Source: Prevotella sp. P5-92
GTDB lineage: Bacteria; Bacteroidota; Bacteroidia; Bacteroidales; Bacteroidaceae
Reading direction: 5' to 3'
Length of the DNA: 47,000 nucleotides
NCBI RefSeq assembly: GCF_002251245.1
Contig: NZ_NPJG01000115.1
Span: 1 to 47,000, forward strand
The position numbers and the translations under genes were made by a program. Below the pieces are notes generated by a model, which worked only from the letters and a program-made list of their open reading frames with translations, was not told where the DNA came from and did no database searches. Below, in pieces: positions 26,309-34,813 of this stretch. Each line of letters starts with the position of its first letter. The first letter of the stretch is position 1.

Positions 26309-26334
26309 GCCCAGTCGTGAGACTGGGCTTTCTT
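26309..26334 (+). terminator. Intrinsic terminator after the riboswitch leader
   Basis: GCCCAGTC, loop GTGA, GACTGGGC, then TTTCTT. An 8-bp GC-rich stem with a GNRA-type loop and T-rich tail. It separates the riboswitch transcript from the protease gene and may be the regulated terminator. Confidence 0.85.
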
Positions 26335-26360
26335 CGTTTGACAAGAAAACGGAAAAAATA

Positions 26361-26392
26361 TTTGGCAGTTTGAAAAATAACTTATACCTTTG
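26361..26392 (+). promoter_or_regulatory. Promoter of the S8 protease gene
   Basis: TTTG (26361-26364), a 20-nt spacer and TACCTTTG (26385-26392) fit the consensus exactly. Only 4 nt separate the -7 box from the ATG, which implies a leaderless or almost leaderless mRNA from this promoter. Confidence 0.75.
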
Positions 26393-26396
26393 CGCC

Positions 26397-27809
26397 ATGA
26401 AACGACTGTTCACCATATATATCACCCTGCTCATTGCGATGTTGGCACAGGCAAAGACCCAGGAATACGTCCCACGGATGAAATATCCTGGGAAGAAAAG
26501 CTATACTTATAGAATAGTCCTCAGCGACAAACGGGGATGCGGCTATTCTATCGACAAACCACGACAGTTTCTCTCGCAAAAAGCCATAGACAGACGGAAT
26601 AGACAACGACTCGCCATCGATTCCACAGACCTTCCTGTCAACAACGCATATATCAAAAGGATTATGGAACTCTCGGACGAGATGCTTGTGGTAGGAAAGA
26701 GCAAATGGAACAACACCGTTCTTATCAACACCACTGACACAACCATTACCAAGAACATCTTGAAGATGAACTTCGTCAGAGGGTGCTACAAGGTGTGGAC
26801 ATCGCCCGACTCCATAATACCAACAGTGAAAAGAAAAAAACTGTCAGACCACTTCAACCCCTGGGACACACTTCAAAACGTGAGATACGGCTCAGCCTAC
26901 CTCCAGGTGTCGAATATGCAAGGCGACAAGCTCCACGACAAAGGTTACAGAGGACAGGGAATGACAATAGCGGTGCTCGACGGCGGCTTCGCCAATGTGG
27001 ATAGACTCAACGCCTTTAAGAATGTGAGGATAACAGGATGGAAGGATTTCGTATTCCCGCAGTCGCGAGATATCTTCAACGAGACCGACCACGGCACAAA
27101 GGTCCTCTCTGCCATGGCTGTCAACGCTCCGATGGTATATATAGGAACAGCGCCTGAAGCAAATTACCTTCTACTGAGATGCGAGGACCAGCAAAGCGAA
27201 CAGCCAGTGGAAGAAGACTACTGGGCCATGGCAGCCGAATATGCCGACTCGGCAGGTGTGGATATGATAAGCAGCAGCTTAGGCTATCACGAATACGACA
27301 ACCACTATGGCGACCACCACTACTGGGAACTCGACGGCAAGACAGCACTCATCTCCCACACCGCCTCGATGCTGGCGAGGAAAGGCATCATACTCGTCAA
27401 CAGTGCCGGCAACTATGGCATGGGACAATGGAAAAAAATCACCTTCCCGGCTGACGCAAAAGACATCATCACCGTGGGAGCATTGACACCAGAACTCGTC
27501 AACGCACCATTCAGCGGCGTAGGACCGACACAAGACGGACGCGTAAAACCCGACCTCATGGCCATTGGCAGTCCGTCGTCGCTCATCTCAAGGAGAGGTA
27601 CGGTGATAGAAGATATGGGCACCTCCTTCTCCACCCCACTCGTCTGCGGACTCATTGCTTGCCTATGGCAGGCAATGCCCGAAAAGACTGCTCTTGAGAT
27701 GATAGAAATAGTGAGGCTATCGGGCAATAACATCACACATCCCGACAATATCTACGGATATGGAACGCCCGACTTTATCAAGGCTTTGACAGACAACATA
27801 ACCCGCTGA
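26397..27809 (+). CDS. Secreted subtilisin-like serine protease (S8)
   Basis: A 470-residue exported protease. A signal peptide (about 1-19, ending LAQA) and an N-terminal prodomain-like region (about 25-150) precede the S8 catalytic domain. The triad is Asp195 (AVLDGGF), His232 (DHGTKV) and Ser410 (GTSFSTP), with the oxyanion-hole Asn in VNSAGNYG. It lacks an obvious C-terminal sorting domain. The start at 26397 keeps the signal peptide intact. Its own promoter is extremely close to the ATG, and the B12 riboswitch leader lies just upstream, so regulation by read-through is possible. It is followed 45 nt later by xseA. Confidence 0.93.
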   Translation: MKRLFTIYITLLIAMLAQAKTQEYVPRMKYPGKKSYTYRIVLSDKRGCGYSIDKPRQFLSQKAIDRRNRQRLAIDSTDLPVNNAYIKRIMELSDEMLVVGKSKWNNTVLINTTDTTITKNILKMNFVRGCYKVWTSPDSIIPTVKRKKLSDHFNPWDTLQNVRYGSAYLQVSNMQGDKLHDKGYRGQGMTIAVLDGGFANVDRLNAFKNVRITGWKDFVFPQSRDIFNETDHGTKVLSAMAVNAPMVYIGTAPEANYLLLRCEDQQSEQPVEEDYWAMAAEYADSAGVDMISSSLGYHEYDNHYGDHHYWELDGKTALISHTASMLARKGIILVNSAGNYGMGQWKKITFPADAKDIITVGALTPELVNAPFSGVGPTQDGRVKPDLMAIGSPSSLISRRGTVIEDMGTSFSTPLVCGLIACLWQAMPEKTALEMIEIVRLSGNNITHPDNIYGYGTPDFIKALTDNITR

Positions 27810-27854
27810 AAAAGAGCGAAAAGACAATGATAACCCCAAAATCACTCGAACAAT

Positions 27855-29147
27855 ATGCAACATCTCTCACTCTTCGAACTTAACAACCTTGTCAGACAGA
27901 CCATCGACCTCGGTCTGCCAAGGGCATACTGGGTGGAGGCAGAGGTGGCGGAAATGAGGGAGAACAGCGGCCATTGTTACATGGAACTCATCGAGAAAGA
28001 CCCTCGTTACAACACTCCCATAGCACGAGCGTCGGCAAAATGCTGGAGACAGACATGGGGAGCCGTAAAGCCATACTTCGAACGTGAGACTGGTCAACAC
28101 CTGAGGACAGGCATGAAGATACTCGTCGAAGTGACGGCACAGTTTCATGAAGCATATGGATTCTCGTGGATCATCACCGACATCGACCCGCAGTTCTCGC
28201 TCGGCGACATGGCACGACGCCGACAAGAGATAATACGCCGACTGAAAGAAGAAGGCGTGTTTGACCTCAACAAACAACTACCGCTGCCACTCTTCACACA
28301 ACGGATAGCCGTAATCTCGAGCGAGACAGCAGCAGGCTATGGCGACTTCCTCTCACAACTCGCCAACAACAGCTATGGATATCACTTCAAGGTGACACTC
28401 TTCCCCACCATAATGCAGGGAGAAGGCATTGAGAAAAGCATCATCAAAGCCTTAGACATCATCAACGACAACTATGACGACTACGACTGCGTAGTGATAA
28501 CAAGAGGCGGAGGAGCGACAAGCGACATGAGCGGATTCGACACACTGGAACTGGCAGAGAACGTGGCCAACTTCCCTCTGCCTGTCATCACAGGAATAGG
28601 ACACGACCGCGACGAATGCATACTCGACATGGTGTCGCACACAAGGGTGAAAACACCGACAGCCGCAGCAACTCTCCTCATCGACCATCTGCATGCCATC
28701 GACATGAGGATCAACGACTACAGCCAACGCCTCGCCAACTGCGCCACACGCATCATGGACACTGAACGACAACGCCTTCAACGCCTCACTGACCGCATAC
28801 CAACGATGATGACCATGGCAACAGAGAGACAGAAGGCACGCTTGGACATTATCAACGAACGACTGTCAAGACATGCCATCCTCGCCATAAGCACACAGCG
28901 CGAAAGAGTGGCGCAACTCGAACAGCGCATGCCGCCGGCCATTGAACACACACTGCTCACGGCACGACATCAACTCGAAATGCTACAAAACCGCACTGCC
29001 AACCTCGACCCACAACAGCTGCTGAAAAGAGGATACAGCATCACACTACATAATGGCAAAGCACTCACCGACCCCTCTCAGGTAAGACGAGGCGACATCA
29101 TCGAGACGAGACTTAAAGAAGGAATAATACGATCTACAATAAACTGA
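27855..29147 (+). CDS. xseA: Exodeoxyribonuclease VII large subunit
   Basis: A 430-residue catalytic subunit of the ATP-independent single-strand exonuclease. It has the N-terminal OB-fold (YWVEAEVAEMRENSGHCYMEL), the central nuclease region (IAVISSETAAGYGDF, VVITRGGGATSDMSGFD, PVITGIGHDRDECILD), a long helical segment and the short C-terminal KRGYSITLHNGK motif. It ends 8 nt before xseB, its partner, so the two subunits are made from one transcript. Confidence 0.97.
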   Translation: MQHLSLFELNNLVRQTIDLGLPRAYWVEAEVAEMRENSGHCYMELIEKDPRYNTPIARASAKCWRQTWGAVKPYFERETGQHLRTGMKILVEVTAQFHEAYGFSWIITDIDPQFSLGDMARRRQEIIRRLKEEGVFDLNKQLPLPLFTQRIAVISSETAAGYGDFLSQLANNSYGYHFKVTLFPTIMQGEGIEKSIIKALDIINDNYDDYDCVVITRGGGATSDMSGFDTLELAENVANFPLPVITGIGHDRDECILDMVSHTRVKTPTAAATLLIDHLHAIDMRINDYSQRLANCATRIMDTERQRLQRLTDRIPTMMTMATERQKARLDIINERLSRHAILAISTQRERVAQLEQRMPPAIEHTLLTARHQLEMLQNRTANLDPQQLLKRGYSITLHNGKALTDPSQVRRGDIIETRLKEGIIRSTIN

Positions 29148-29155
29148 CAACAATT

Positions 29156-29347
29156 ATGGAAACGACAATGAAATATGAAGAAGCCGTAAAGGAACTCGAG
29201 ACGATAGTGAGACGTATGGAAGCAAACGAACTCGATATCGACACACTAAGCACCGAACTCAAACGCGCACAGGAACTGCTGCGACTCTGCGAAGACAAGC
29301 TCACAAAGGCCGACGAAGAGGTGAAGAAAGTGCTGAAGAATAATTGA
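29156..29347 (+). CDS. xseB: Exodeoxyribonuclease VII small subunit
   Basis: A 63-residue helical protein with the family pattern YEEAVKELETIVRRMEANEL, LSTELKRAQELLRLCEDKL and a Lys-rich tail. It binds several copies along the XseA helix to form the exonuclease. Placement directly after xseA confirms the call. A start at 29168 (MKYEEAV) is an alternative that fits the family start even better. Confidence 0.95.
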   Translation: METTMKYEEAVKELETIVRRMEANELDIDTLSTELKRAQELLRLCEDKLTKADEEVKKVLKNN

Positions 29348-29393
29348 TATGCTATCTTTTCAACATCATTATATAAAAAAAGAGTGAAAAAAG

Positions 29394-29424
29394 TTGCGGG
29401 ATAAAATAATTCTTAGTACTTTTG
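29394..29424 (+). promoter_or_regulatory. Promoter of ilvE
   Basis: TTG (29394-29396), a 20-nt spacer and TACTTTTG (29417-29424). The ATG lies 49 nt downstream. Confidence 0.8.
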
Positions 29425-29473
29425 CAACTGATTTTTACGAAAAAAGGACAAAATAACATCAAAACATACTATT

Positions 29474-30490
29474 ATGAAAGATTTGGATTGGTCAAGCCTC
29501 TCTTTCGGATACAGAAAGACTGACTACAACGTACGCTGTTATTATCGCAACGGCCAATGGGGCGAAATAGAAGTTTGCTCCGACGAGTACATCAACATGC
29601 ACATGGCCGCCACTTGTCTGCACTATGGACAAGAGGCGTTTGAGGGCCTTAAGGCATACCGCTGTCCCGACGGCAAGGTGCGTGTCTTCCGTATGGACGA
29701 AAACGCCAAGCGTCTGCAGAGCACCTCACGCGGCATCCTCATGCCAGAAGTGCCGACAGAGCTCTTTGAAGAGATGGTGAAGAAGGTCGTTGTGCTTAAC
29801 CAAGAGTGGATTCCTACGTACGAGAGCGGAGCAACACTATACATCCGTCCACTCCTCGTAGGCACTGGCGCACAGGTAGGCGTTCATCCCGCCGACGAGT
29901 ATCTCTTCCTTATCTTCGTCACTCCAGTAGGACCGTATTTCAAGGGCGGCTTCTATGCCAACCCATACGTCATCATTCGCGACCACGACCGTTCTGCCCC
30001 TCTCGGCACAGGTATATATAAGGTGGGAGGCAACTATGCTGCATCGCTCACCGCCAACAAGAAAGCCCACGACTTGGGTTATGCCTGCGAGTTCTATCTC
30101 GACGCAAAGGAGAAGAAATATATCGACGAGGCCGGAGCAGCCAACTTCTTTGGCATCAAAAACAACACTTACGTCACACCAAAGTCAACGTCGATACTGC
30201 CGTCGATCACCAACAAGTCGCTGATGCAGCTGGCGGAAGACCTCGGACTGAAGGTGGAGCAACGTCAGATACCCGAAGAAGAATTGGAGACATTCGAGGA
30301 GGCTGGCGCATGCGGCACAGCTGCCGTCATCTCGCCCATCTCACGCATCGACGATGTTGAGACTGGCAAGAGCTATGTCTTCGGCGAAAAGCCAGGTCCT
30401 ATCAGCGAGAAACTCTATACCCACCTGCGCAACATACAGTATGGCATAGAGGAAGACAAGCACGGATGGACTACAGTAGTGATTGAATAA
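29474..30490 (+). CDS. ilvE: Branched-chain amino acid aminotransferase
   Basis: A 338-residue PLP enzyme of fold type IV that transaminates Leu, Ile and Val with their 2-oxo acids. The PLP lysine is probably K183 in IYKVGGNYAAS, as in the eukaryote-like class II branch of the family. Other motifs are HYGQEAFEGLKAY near the N-terminus, YIRPLLVGTG and EEAGACGTAAVISP. Length is normal for this branch. It has its own promoter and is followed 34 nt later by the ferritin gene. Confidence 0.96.
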   Translation: MKDLDWSSLSFGYRKTDYNVRCYYRNGQWGEIEVCSDEYINMHMAATCLHYGQEAFEGLKAYRCPDGKVRVFRMDENAKRLQSTSRGILMPEVPTELFEEMVKKVVVLNQEWIPTYESGATLYIRPLLVGTGAQVGVHPADEYLFLIFVTPVGPYFKGGFYANPYVIIRDHDRSAPLGTGIYKVGGNYAASLTANKKAHDLGYACEFYLDAKEKKYIDEAGAANFFGIKNNTYVTPKSTSILPSITNKSLMQLAEDLGLKVEQRQIPEEELETFEEAGACGTAAVISPISRIDDVETGKSYVFGEKPGPISEKLYTHLRNIQYGIEEDKHGWTTVVIE

Positions 30491-30524
30491 AGTAATTTTT
30501 TTAACCAAATAAACATTTATTGCT

Positions 30525-31043
30525 ATGCTAAACAAAAGAGTAGAAGAGGCTATCAACGCCCAGATTAATGCTGAGATGTGGTCAGCATACCTTTACTTGT
30601 CAATGTCGGCTTGGTGCCACGCCAACGGCAACCCAGGCTTCGGCAAGTGGTTTGAAGTGCAATTCCAGGAGGAGCAGGATCACGCCAAGATCTTGTTTAA
30701 CTATATCATCTCTCGTGCCGGAGCTGTGGAACTGAAGGCCATCGACGAAGTGCCCACACAGTGGAACAACCTCCTCGACGTCCTCGAAAGCACTCTCGCA
30801 CACGAGCAAAAGGTGACAAGCCTTATCAACAATCTCTATGCCATAGCTCAGGAGGAGAAAGACTACGCCACATCAAGCATGTTGCAGTGGTTTATCGACG
30901 AGCAGGTGGAGGAAGAGGAGAATGCGCAGAATATCATCGACAACCTGAAGATGATCAAAGACAACGGCTACGGACTCTATATGCTCGACAAAGAGCTCGG
31001 CACCCGCACCTACACACAGGCATCACCACTGGCTGGAAAGTAA
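30525..31043 (+). CDS. ftnA: Non-haem ferritin
   Basis: A 172-residue four-helix iron-storage protein that assembles into a 24-subunit shell. Ferroxidase ligands are visible in order: Glu17 (NAEMWSAYLYLS), Glu50 and His53 (EEQDHAKIL), Glu94 (AHEQKV) and the QWFIDEQVEEE segment. There is no haem-binding bacterioferritin Met. I see no separate promoter, so it may be read from ilvE. A perfect 15-bp hairpin follows before trmB. Confidence 0.96.
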   Translation: MLNKRVEEAINAQINAEMWSAYLYLSMSAWCHANGNPGFGKWFEVQFQEEQDHAKILFNYIISRAGAVELKAIDEVPTQWNNLLDVLESTLAHEQKVTSLINNLYAIAQEEKDYATSSMLQWFIDEQVEEEENAQNIIDNLKMIKDNGYGLYMLDKELGTRTYTQASPLAGK

Positions 31044-31058
31044 ATATTAATAGTTGAC

Positions 31059-31092
31059 AAGTTGACGAGTTAAAAAGTTAACTCGTCAACTT
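31059..31092. terminator. Perfect 15-bp hairpin between ferritin and trmB
   Basis: AAGTTGACGAGTTAA (31059-31073) pairs perfectly with TTAACTCGTCAACTT (31078-31092) around the loop AAAG. There is no long T-tract, so it may stabilise the ferritin mRNA end or attenuate rather than fully terminate. It ends 10 nt before the trmB start codon. Confidence 0.75.
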
Positions 31093-31102
31093 CTATATAA
31101 TT

Positions 31103-31876
31103 ATGTCCAAAGGAAAACTGCAGAAATTCGCTGAGATGGAGACGTTTCCCAACGTGTTCCAGTTTCCATATTCAGCAATGACAGACAACAAGCCCTTCGC
31201 CATGCAAGGCCGTTGGCGGAGCGACTTTTTTCATAACGACAACCCCATAGTACTTGAGCTCGGCTGCGGCAAGGGTGAATATACGGTGGGCTTGGCGAAG
31301 CTATTTCCCAACATCAACTTCATTGGAGTCGATATCAAAGGAGCTCGAATGCACGCTGGCGCCAAACAGGCTGTGGAAGAACGACTGCCAAACGTAGCCT
31401 TTCTCCGTACCAACATCGAGATCATCGACCGCTTCTTCGGCGAAGGAGAGGTGCAGGAGATATGGCTCACGTTTAGCGACCCACAGATGAAAAACCCGAG
31501 GAAACGCCTCACGAGCACTTTTTTCCTCGAACGCTACCGCCGCTTTCTCACCGACGGCGGTCTGATACATCTGAAGACCGACAGCAACTTCCTCTTTACC
31601 TACACCACACTGATGGTGGAGCACAACAAGCTGCCCATGGAGTTCCGCACAGACGATCTTTATCACACCGAAGGTATCGACGAGGCGACTCAACAGATAT
31701 TAGGCATCAAGACCTATTACGAGTCGCAATGGATTGAGCGCGGTCTGAACATAAAGTACATGAAATTCCATCTCCCCAAAGGTATCCAACTGGAGGAATC
31801 GGACGTCGAAATACCACTCGACGAATACCGCAGCTATAAACGCACAAAGCGCAGTTCACTGGAAAAAAGCAAGTGA
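31103..31876 (+). CDS. trmB: tRNA (guanine-N7-)-methyltransferase
   Basis: A 257-residue SAM-dependent methyltransferase that forms m7G46 in the tRNA variable loop. The SAM motif is [15 protein letters not shown] (about 50-64). Family-specific parts are [32 protein letters not shown] (the DPWPKKRH equivalent) and LIHLKTDS. The stop codon is within the arm of the intrinsic terminator at 31846-31889, so coding and termination signals overlap. Confidence 0.95.
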   Translation: MSKGKLQKFAEMETFPNVFQFPYSAMTDNKPFAMQGRWRSDFFHNDNPIVLELGCGKGEYTVGLAKLFPNINFIGVDIKGARMHAGAKQAVEERLPNVAFLRTNIEIIDRFFGEGEVQEIWLTFSDPQMKNPRKRLTSTFFLERYRRFLTDGGLIHLKTDSNFLFTYTTLMVEHNKLPMEFRTDDLYHTEGIDEATQQILGIKTYYESQWIERGLNIKYMKFHLPKGIQLEESDVEIPLDEYRSYKRTKRSSLEKSK

Positions 31877-31889
31877 ACCGCGCTTTTTT
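31846..31889 (+). terminator. Intrinsic terminator overlapping the trmB stop
   Basis: AAAGCGC-AGTTCACT pairs with AGTGAAC-CGCGCTTTTTT across an A-rich loop, ending in six Ts. The TGA of trmB (31874-31876) lies in the 3' arm. Confidence 0.85.
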
Positions 31890-31943
31890 CGTGTTCAAAT
31901 AGTCTAAAACTGCATGAAAAACGAGAATAAATTATGAAATAAT

Positions 31944-31974
31944 TTTGTAATTTCCACAACTTTTACTACCTTTG
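31944..31974 (+). promoter_or_regulatory. Promoter of menG-aroE
   Basis: TTTG (31944-31947), a 19-nt spacer and TACCTTTG (31967-31974). It rules out a TTG start at 31972 for menG, which would lie inside the -7 box. Confidence 0.8.
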
Positions 31975-31995
31975 CGGCTGATATTGCAATATTAT

Positions 31996-32730
31996 ATGTA
32001 CAAACAAGAGAAAATCAAGCCTTACAACGACAAGGATGACAAAGGAAAACAGGTGGAAGAGATGTTTGACAACATCGCCCACTCATACGACAAACTCAAC
32101 CATCGCCTGTCGTGGAACATCGACAAGGGATGGCGTATGAAGGCTATAGAAACATTGGCACCATACAACCCGAAGACAATCCTTGACGTGGCTACAGGAA
32201 CAGGCGACTTCGCCATTCTTGCAGCCAAAAAGCTGTGTCCGCAAAAACTCGTTGGCTCCGACATCTCAGAAGGTATGATGGAGATAGGAAGACAGAAGGT
32301 GAAGGCAGAGAGACTCGACGGCATCATCTCGTTTGCAAAAGAAGACTGCATGGCACTGTCGTTCGCCGACAACACCTTCGACGCCGTCACCGCCGCCTTC
32401 GGCATAAGAAACTTCCCTAATCTCGACAAGGGACTGAAAGAGATGTGCCGAGTGCTGAAACCTGGCGGACATCTTTGCGTCATCGAACTGACACAGCCAG
32501 CACACAACCCAATGAAGACTCTCTTCAACATCTACTCTCACACCGTCCTCCCCGTATGGGGCAGGATGATATCGAAAGACGACAGGGCTTACTCCTACCT
32601 CACCGCTACCATCGAGGCATTTCCCCAGGGAGAGGAGATGATGACAATACTACAGCAGGCAGGCTTCAGGAAGACTTCGTTCAGAAGACTCACCTTCGGA
32701 ATATGCACACTATTAATAGCAACAAAATAA
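31996..32730 (+). CDS. menG: Demethylmenaquinone methyltransferase
   Basis: A 244-residue UbiE/MenG-type SAM methyltransferase that performs the last step of menaquinone synthesis; menaquinone is the usual quinone of Bacteroidales. Signatures: [20 protein letters not shown], the SAM loop [38 protein letters not shown] post-motif and the C-terminal [17 protein letters not shown]. The ATG at 31996 lies 21 nt after the promoter box. aroE follows after 18 nt. Confidence 0.95.
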   Translation: MYKQEKIKPYNDKDDKGKQVEEMFDNIAHSYDKLNHRLSWNIDKGWRMKAIETLAPYNPKTILDVATGTGDFAILAAKKLCPQKLVGSDISEGMMEIGRQKVKAERLDGIISFAKEDCMALSFADNTFDAVTAAFGIRNFPNLDKGLKEMCRVLKPGGHLCVIELTQPAHNPMKTLFNIYSHTVLPVWGRMISKDDRAYSYLTATIEAFPQGEEMMTILQQAGFRKTSFRRLTFGICTLLIATK

Positions 32731-32748
32731 CAAATAATACATAACGAC

Positions 32749-33486
32749 ATGGACAAGTACGGACTTATAGGATACCCCTTGGGACACTCCTTCTCAAAAA
32801 GCTACTTCAATCAGAAGTTTGACGACGAAGGCATCGACGCTGTATATGAGAATTTTGAGATACAATCAATCGACGCTCTGACGGAAGTGCTGGAAACCAA
32901 CCCCACCCTCCGCGGACTCAACGTCACCATTCCATACAAGGAGAAGGTCATCCCGTTCCTCGACTCCATAAGTCCTGAGGCAAGGGCCATTGGAGCAGTA
33001 AACGTGATAAAAGTAACCCGCGAGGGAGGCGACATCAAACTGAAGGGATTCAACTCTGACGTCGTTGGCTTCACCGACAGCATAAAGTCTCTCTTGCAAA
33101 GTTATCACAAGAAAGCTCTCATCCTCGGCACCGGCGGCGCATCGAAAGCCGTGCAATACGGACTGAAAAGCCTTGGCCTCGAAACAGTGTTTGTAAGCCG
33201 TTACGACCGCCCAAACACCATACAATACAAGGAGATCACTCCTGAGATAATCAAGGAGTATAACGTCATCGTCAACTGCACGCCGTCAGGCATGTATCCG
33301 CATGTTGACGAATGTCCCGACCTGCCATACGAGGCCATGGACCACAAAACCATCCTCTACGACCTCATCTACAATCCCAACGAGACCTTGTTTATGAAGA
33401 AGGGCGCCCAATATGGAGCCACGGTGCAAAACGGACTCGAGATGCTACTTCTCCAGGCTTTCGTCAGCTGGGACTTCTGGCAATAA
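32749..33486 (+). CDS. aroE: Shikimate dehydrogenase
   Basis: A 245-residue enzyme that reduces 3-dehydroshikimate to shikimate with NADPH. It shows the shikimate-binding GLIGYPLGHSFSKSYFN at the N-terminus, LRGLNVTIPYKEKVIPF with the catalytic Lys, NVIKV, the nucleotide-binding LGTGGASKAVQYGL and the C-terminal QNGLEMLLLQA. Slightly short but complete. It lies 18 nt after menG, and shikimate feeds chorismate and hence menaquinone. Confidence 0.96.
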   Translation: MDKYGLIGYPLGHSFSKSYFNQKFDDEGIDAVYENFEIQSIDALTEVLETNPTLRGLNVTIPYKEKVIPFLDSISPEARAIGAVNVIKVTREGGDIKLKGFNSDVVGFTDSIKSLLQSYHKKALILGTGGASKAVQYGLKSLGLETVFVSRYDRPNTIQYKEITPEIIKEYNVIVNCTPSGMYPHVDECPDLPYEAMDHKTILYDLIYNPNETLFMKKGAQYGATVQNGLEMLLLQAFVSWDFWQ

Positions 33487-33593
33487 GCTGCGGACGCAAT
33501 ATAGTGAACGCAACATTCTTTCACGACAATGTAGTGAATGAACGTTTTTTCGACAAAATAGACAACTGAGAATAGAAATATAATAGAACAGAC

Positions 33594-34763
33594 ATGAATA
33601 AAGACAACCGTTATATGCTTCGCGGCGTGAGTGCCGCAAAAGAAGATGTCCACAACGCAATAAAAAACATCGACAAAGGCATCTTCCCACAGGCATTCTG
33701 TAAGATAATACCCGACATTCTCGGCGGCGACCCAGAGTATTGCAACATCATGCACGCCGACGGAGCAGGAACAAAATCGTCGTTGGCTTACGCCTACTGG
33801 AAAGAGACCGGCGACCTGAGCGTATGGAAAGGCATAGCACAGGATGCACTCATCATGAATACCGACGACCTGCTCTGCGTGGGAGCCGTGGATAATATCC
33901 TCGTGTCAAGCACCATTGGACGCAACAAGATGCTCGTTCCGGGAGAGGTGATCTCGGCCATCATCAACGGCACCGACGAACTGCTCAAGCAAATGCGCGA
34001 TATGGGCATCGGCATCTATGCCACTGGCGGCGAGACAGCAGACGTGGGCGACCTCGTCCGCACCATCATCGTCGATTCTACAGTGACATGCCGAATGAAA
34101 CGTAGCGACGTCATCGACAATGCCAATATCCGTCCGGGAGACGTCATCGTCGGACTGTCGTCGTGCGGACAAGCCACCTACGAGGACCGCTACAACGGCG
34201 GTATGGGCAGCAACGGACTGACCTCAGCCCGCCACGACGTGTTTAACAAGTATATCGCGGAGAAATATCCCGAGACCTTCGACCATGCAGTGCCCGACGA
34301 CCTCGTATATAGCGGCAGCTACCGCCTCGACCAGACGGTCGAAGGCGTCAACGTCAACGCCGGACAACTCGTCCTCTCTCCCACCCGAACCTACGCTCCG
34401 GTAATAAAGCAACTTCTCGACCTGATGAGAAAAGACATCCACGGCATGGTACACTGCACCGGAGGAGCTCAGACCAAGGTGCTGCACTTCGTGGGCGACA
34501 ACTGCCGCGTGGTGAAGGACAACATGTTCCCTATTCCTCCACTCTTCCGCGTCATCCACGACGAGAGCGGCACTGACTGGAAAGAGATGTACAAAGTGTT
34601 TAATATGGGACACAGAATGGAGATATATGTCAGCCCCGAAAATGCAGACAAGGTGATCGAGCTCAGCCGCAGCTTCAACATCGACGCACAAGTGGTGGGA
34701 CATATCGAGGAAGGAAAGAAGAGCCTCACCATTAAGTCGGAGTACGGAACATTTGAGTATTAA
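33594..34763 (+). CDS. purM: Phosphoribosylformylglycinamidine cyclo-ligase
   Basis: A 389-residue AIR synthetase, step five of purine synthesis. Visible are HADGAGTKSSLAYAYW (PurM N-domain), MNTDDLLCVGAVDNILVS, GGETADVGDLVR and the C-terminal domain with HCTGGAQTKVLHF and VFNMGHRMEIY. The sequence is of the longer Bacteroidetes form and misses the strict GVDY opening of enterobacterial PurM. I see no promoter in the 107-nt gap before it. It opens the long cluster running to the PBP gene. Confidence 0.92.
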   Translation: MNKDNRYMLRGVSAAKEDVHNAIKNIDKGIFPQAFCKIIPDILGGDPEYCNIMHADGAGTKSSLAYAYWKETGDLSVWKGIAQDALIMNTDDLLCVGAVDNILVSSTIGRNKMLVPGEVISAIINGTDELLKQMRDMGIGIYATGGETADVGDLVRTIIVDSTVTCRMKRSDVIDNANIRPGDVIVGLSSCGQATYEDRYNGGMGSNGLTSARHDVFNKYIAEKYPETFDHAVPDDLVYSGSYRLDQTVEGVNVNAGQLVLSPTRTYAPVIKQLLDLMRKDIHGMVHCTGGAQTKVLHFVGDNCRVVKDNMFPIPPLFRVIHDESGTDWKEMYKVFNMGHRMEIYVSPENADKVIELSRSFNIDAQVVGHIEEGKKSLTIKSEYGTFEY

Positions 34764-34813
34764 ACGAAGGAGAAAGGAAGGAAGAGGAGTAAAAATCGAA
34801 CAATATATAATTA

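Noticed and set aside
26263..26373. 36-codon frame overlapping the stop of the Cys-rich ORF
   Set aside because: Runs straight through the intrinsic terminator and into the protease promoter; basic, low-information sequence.
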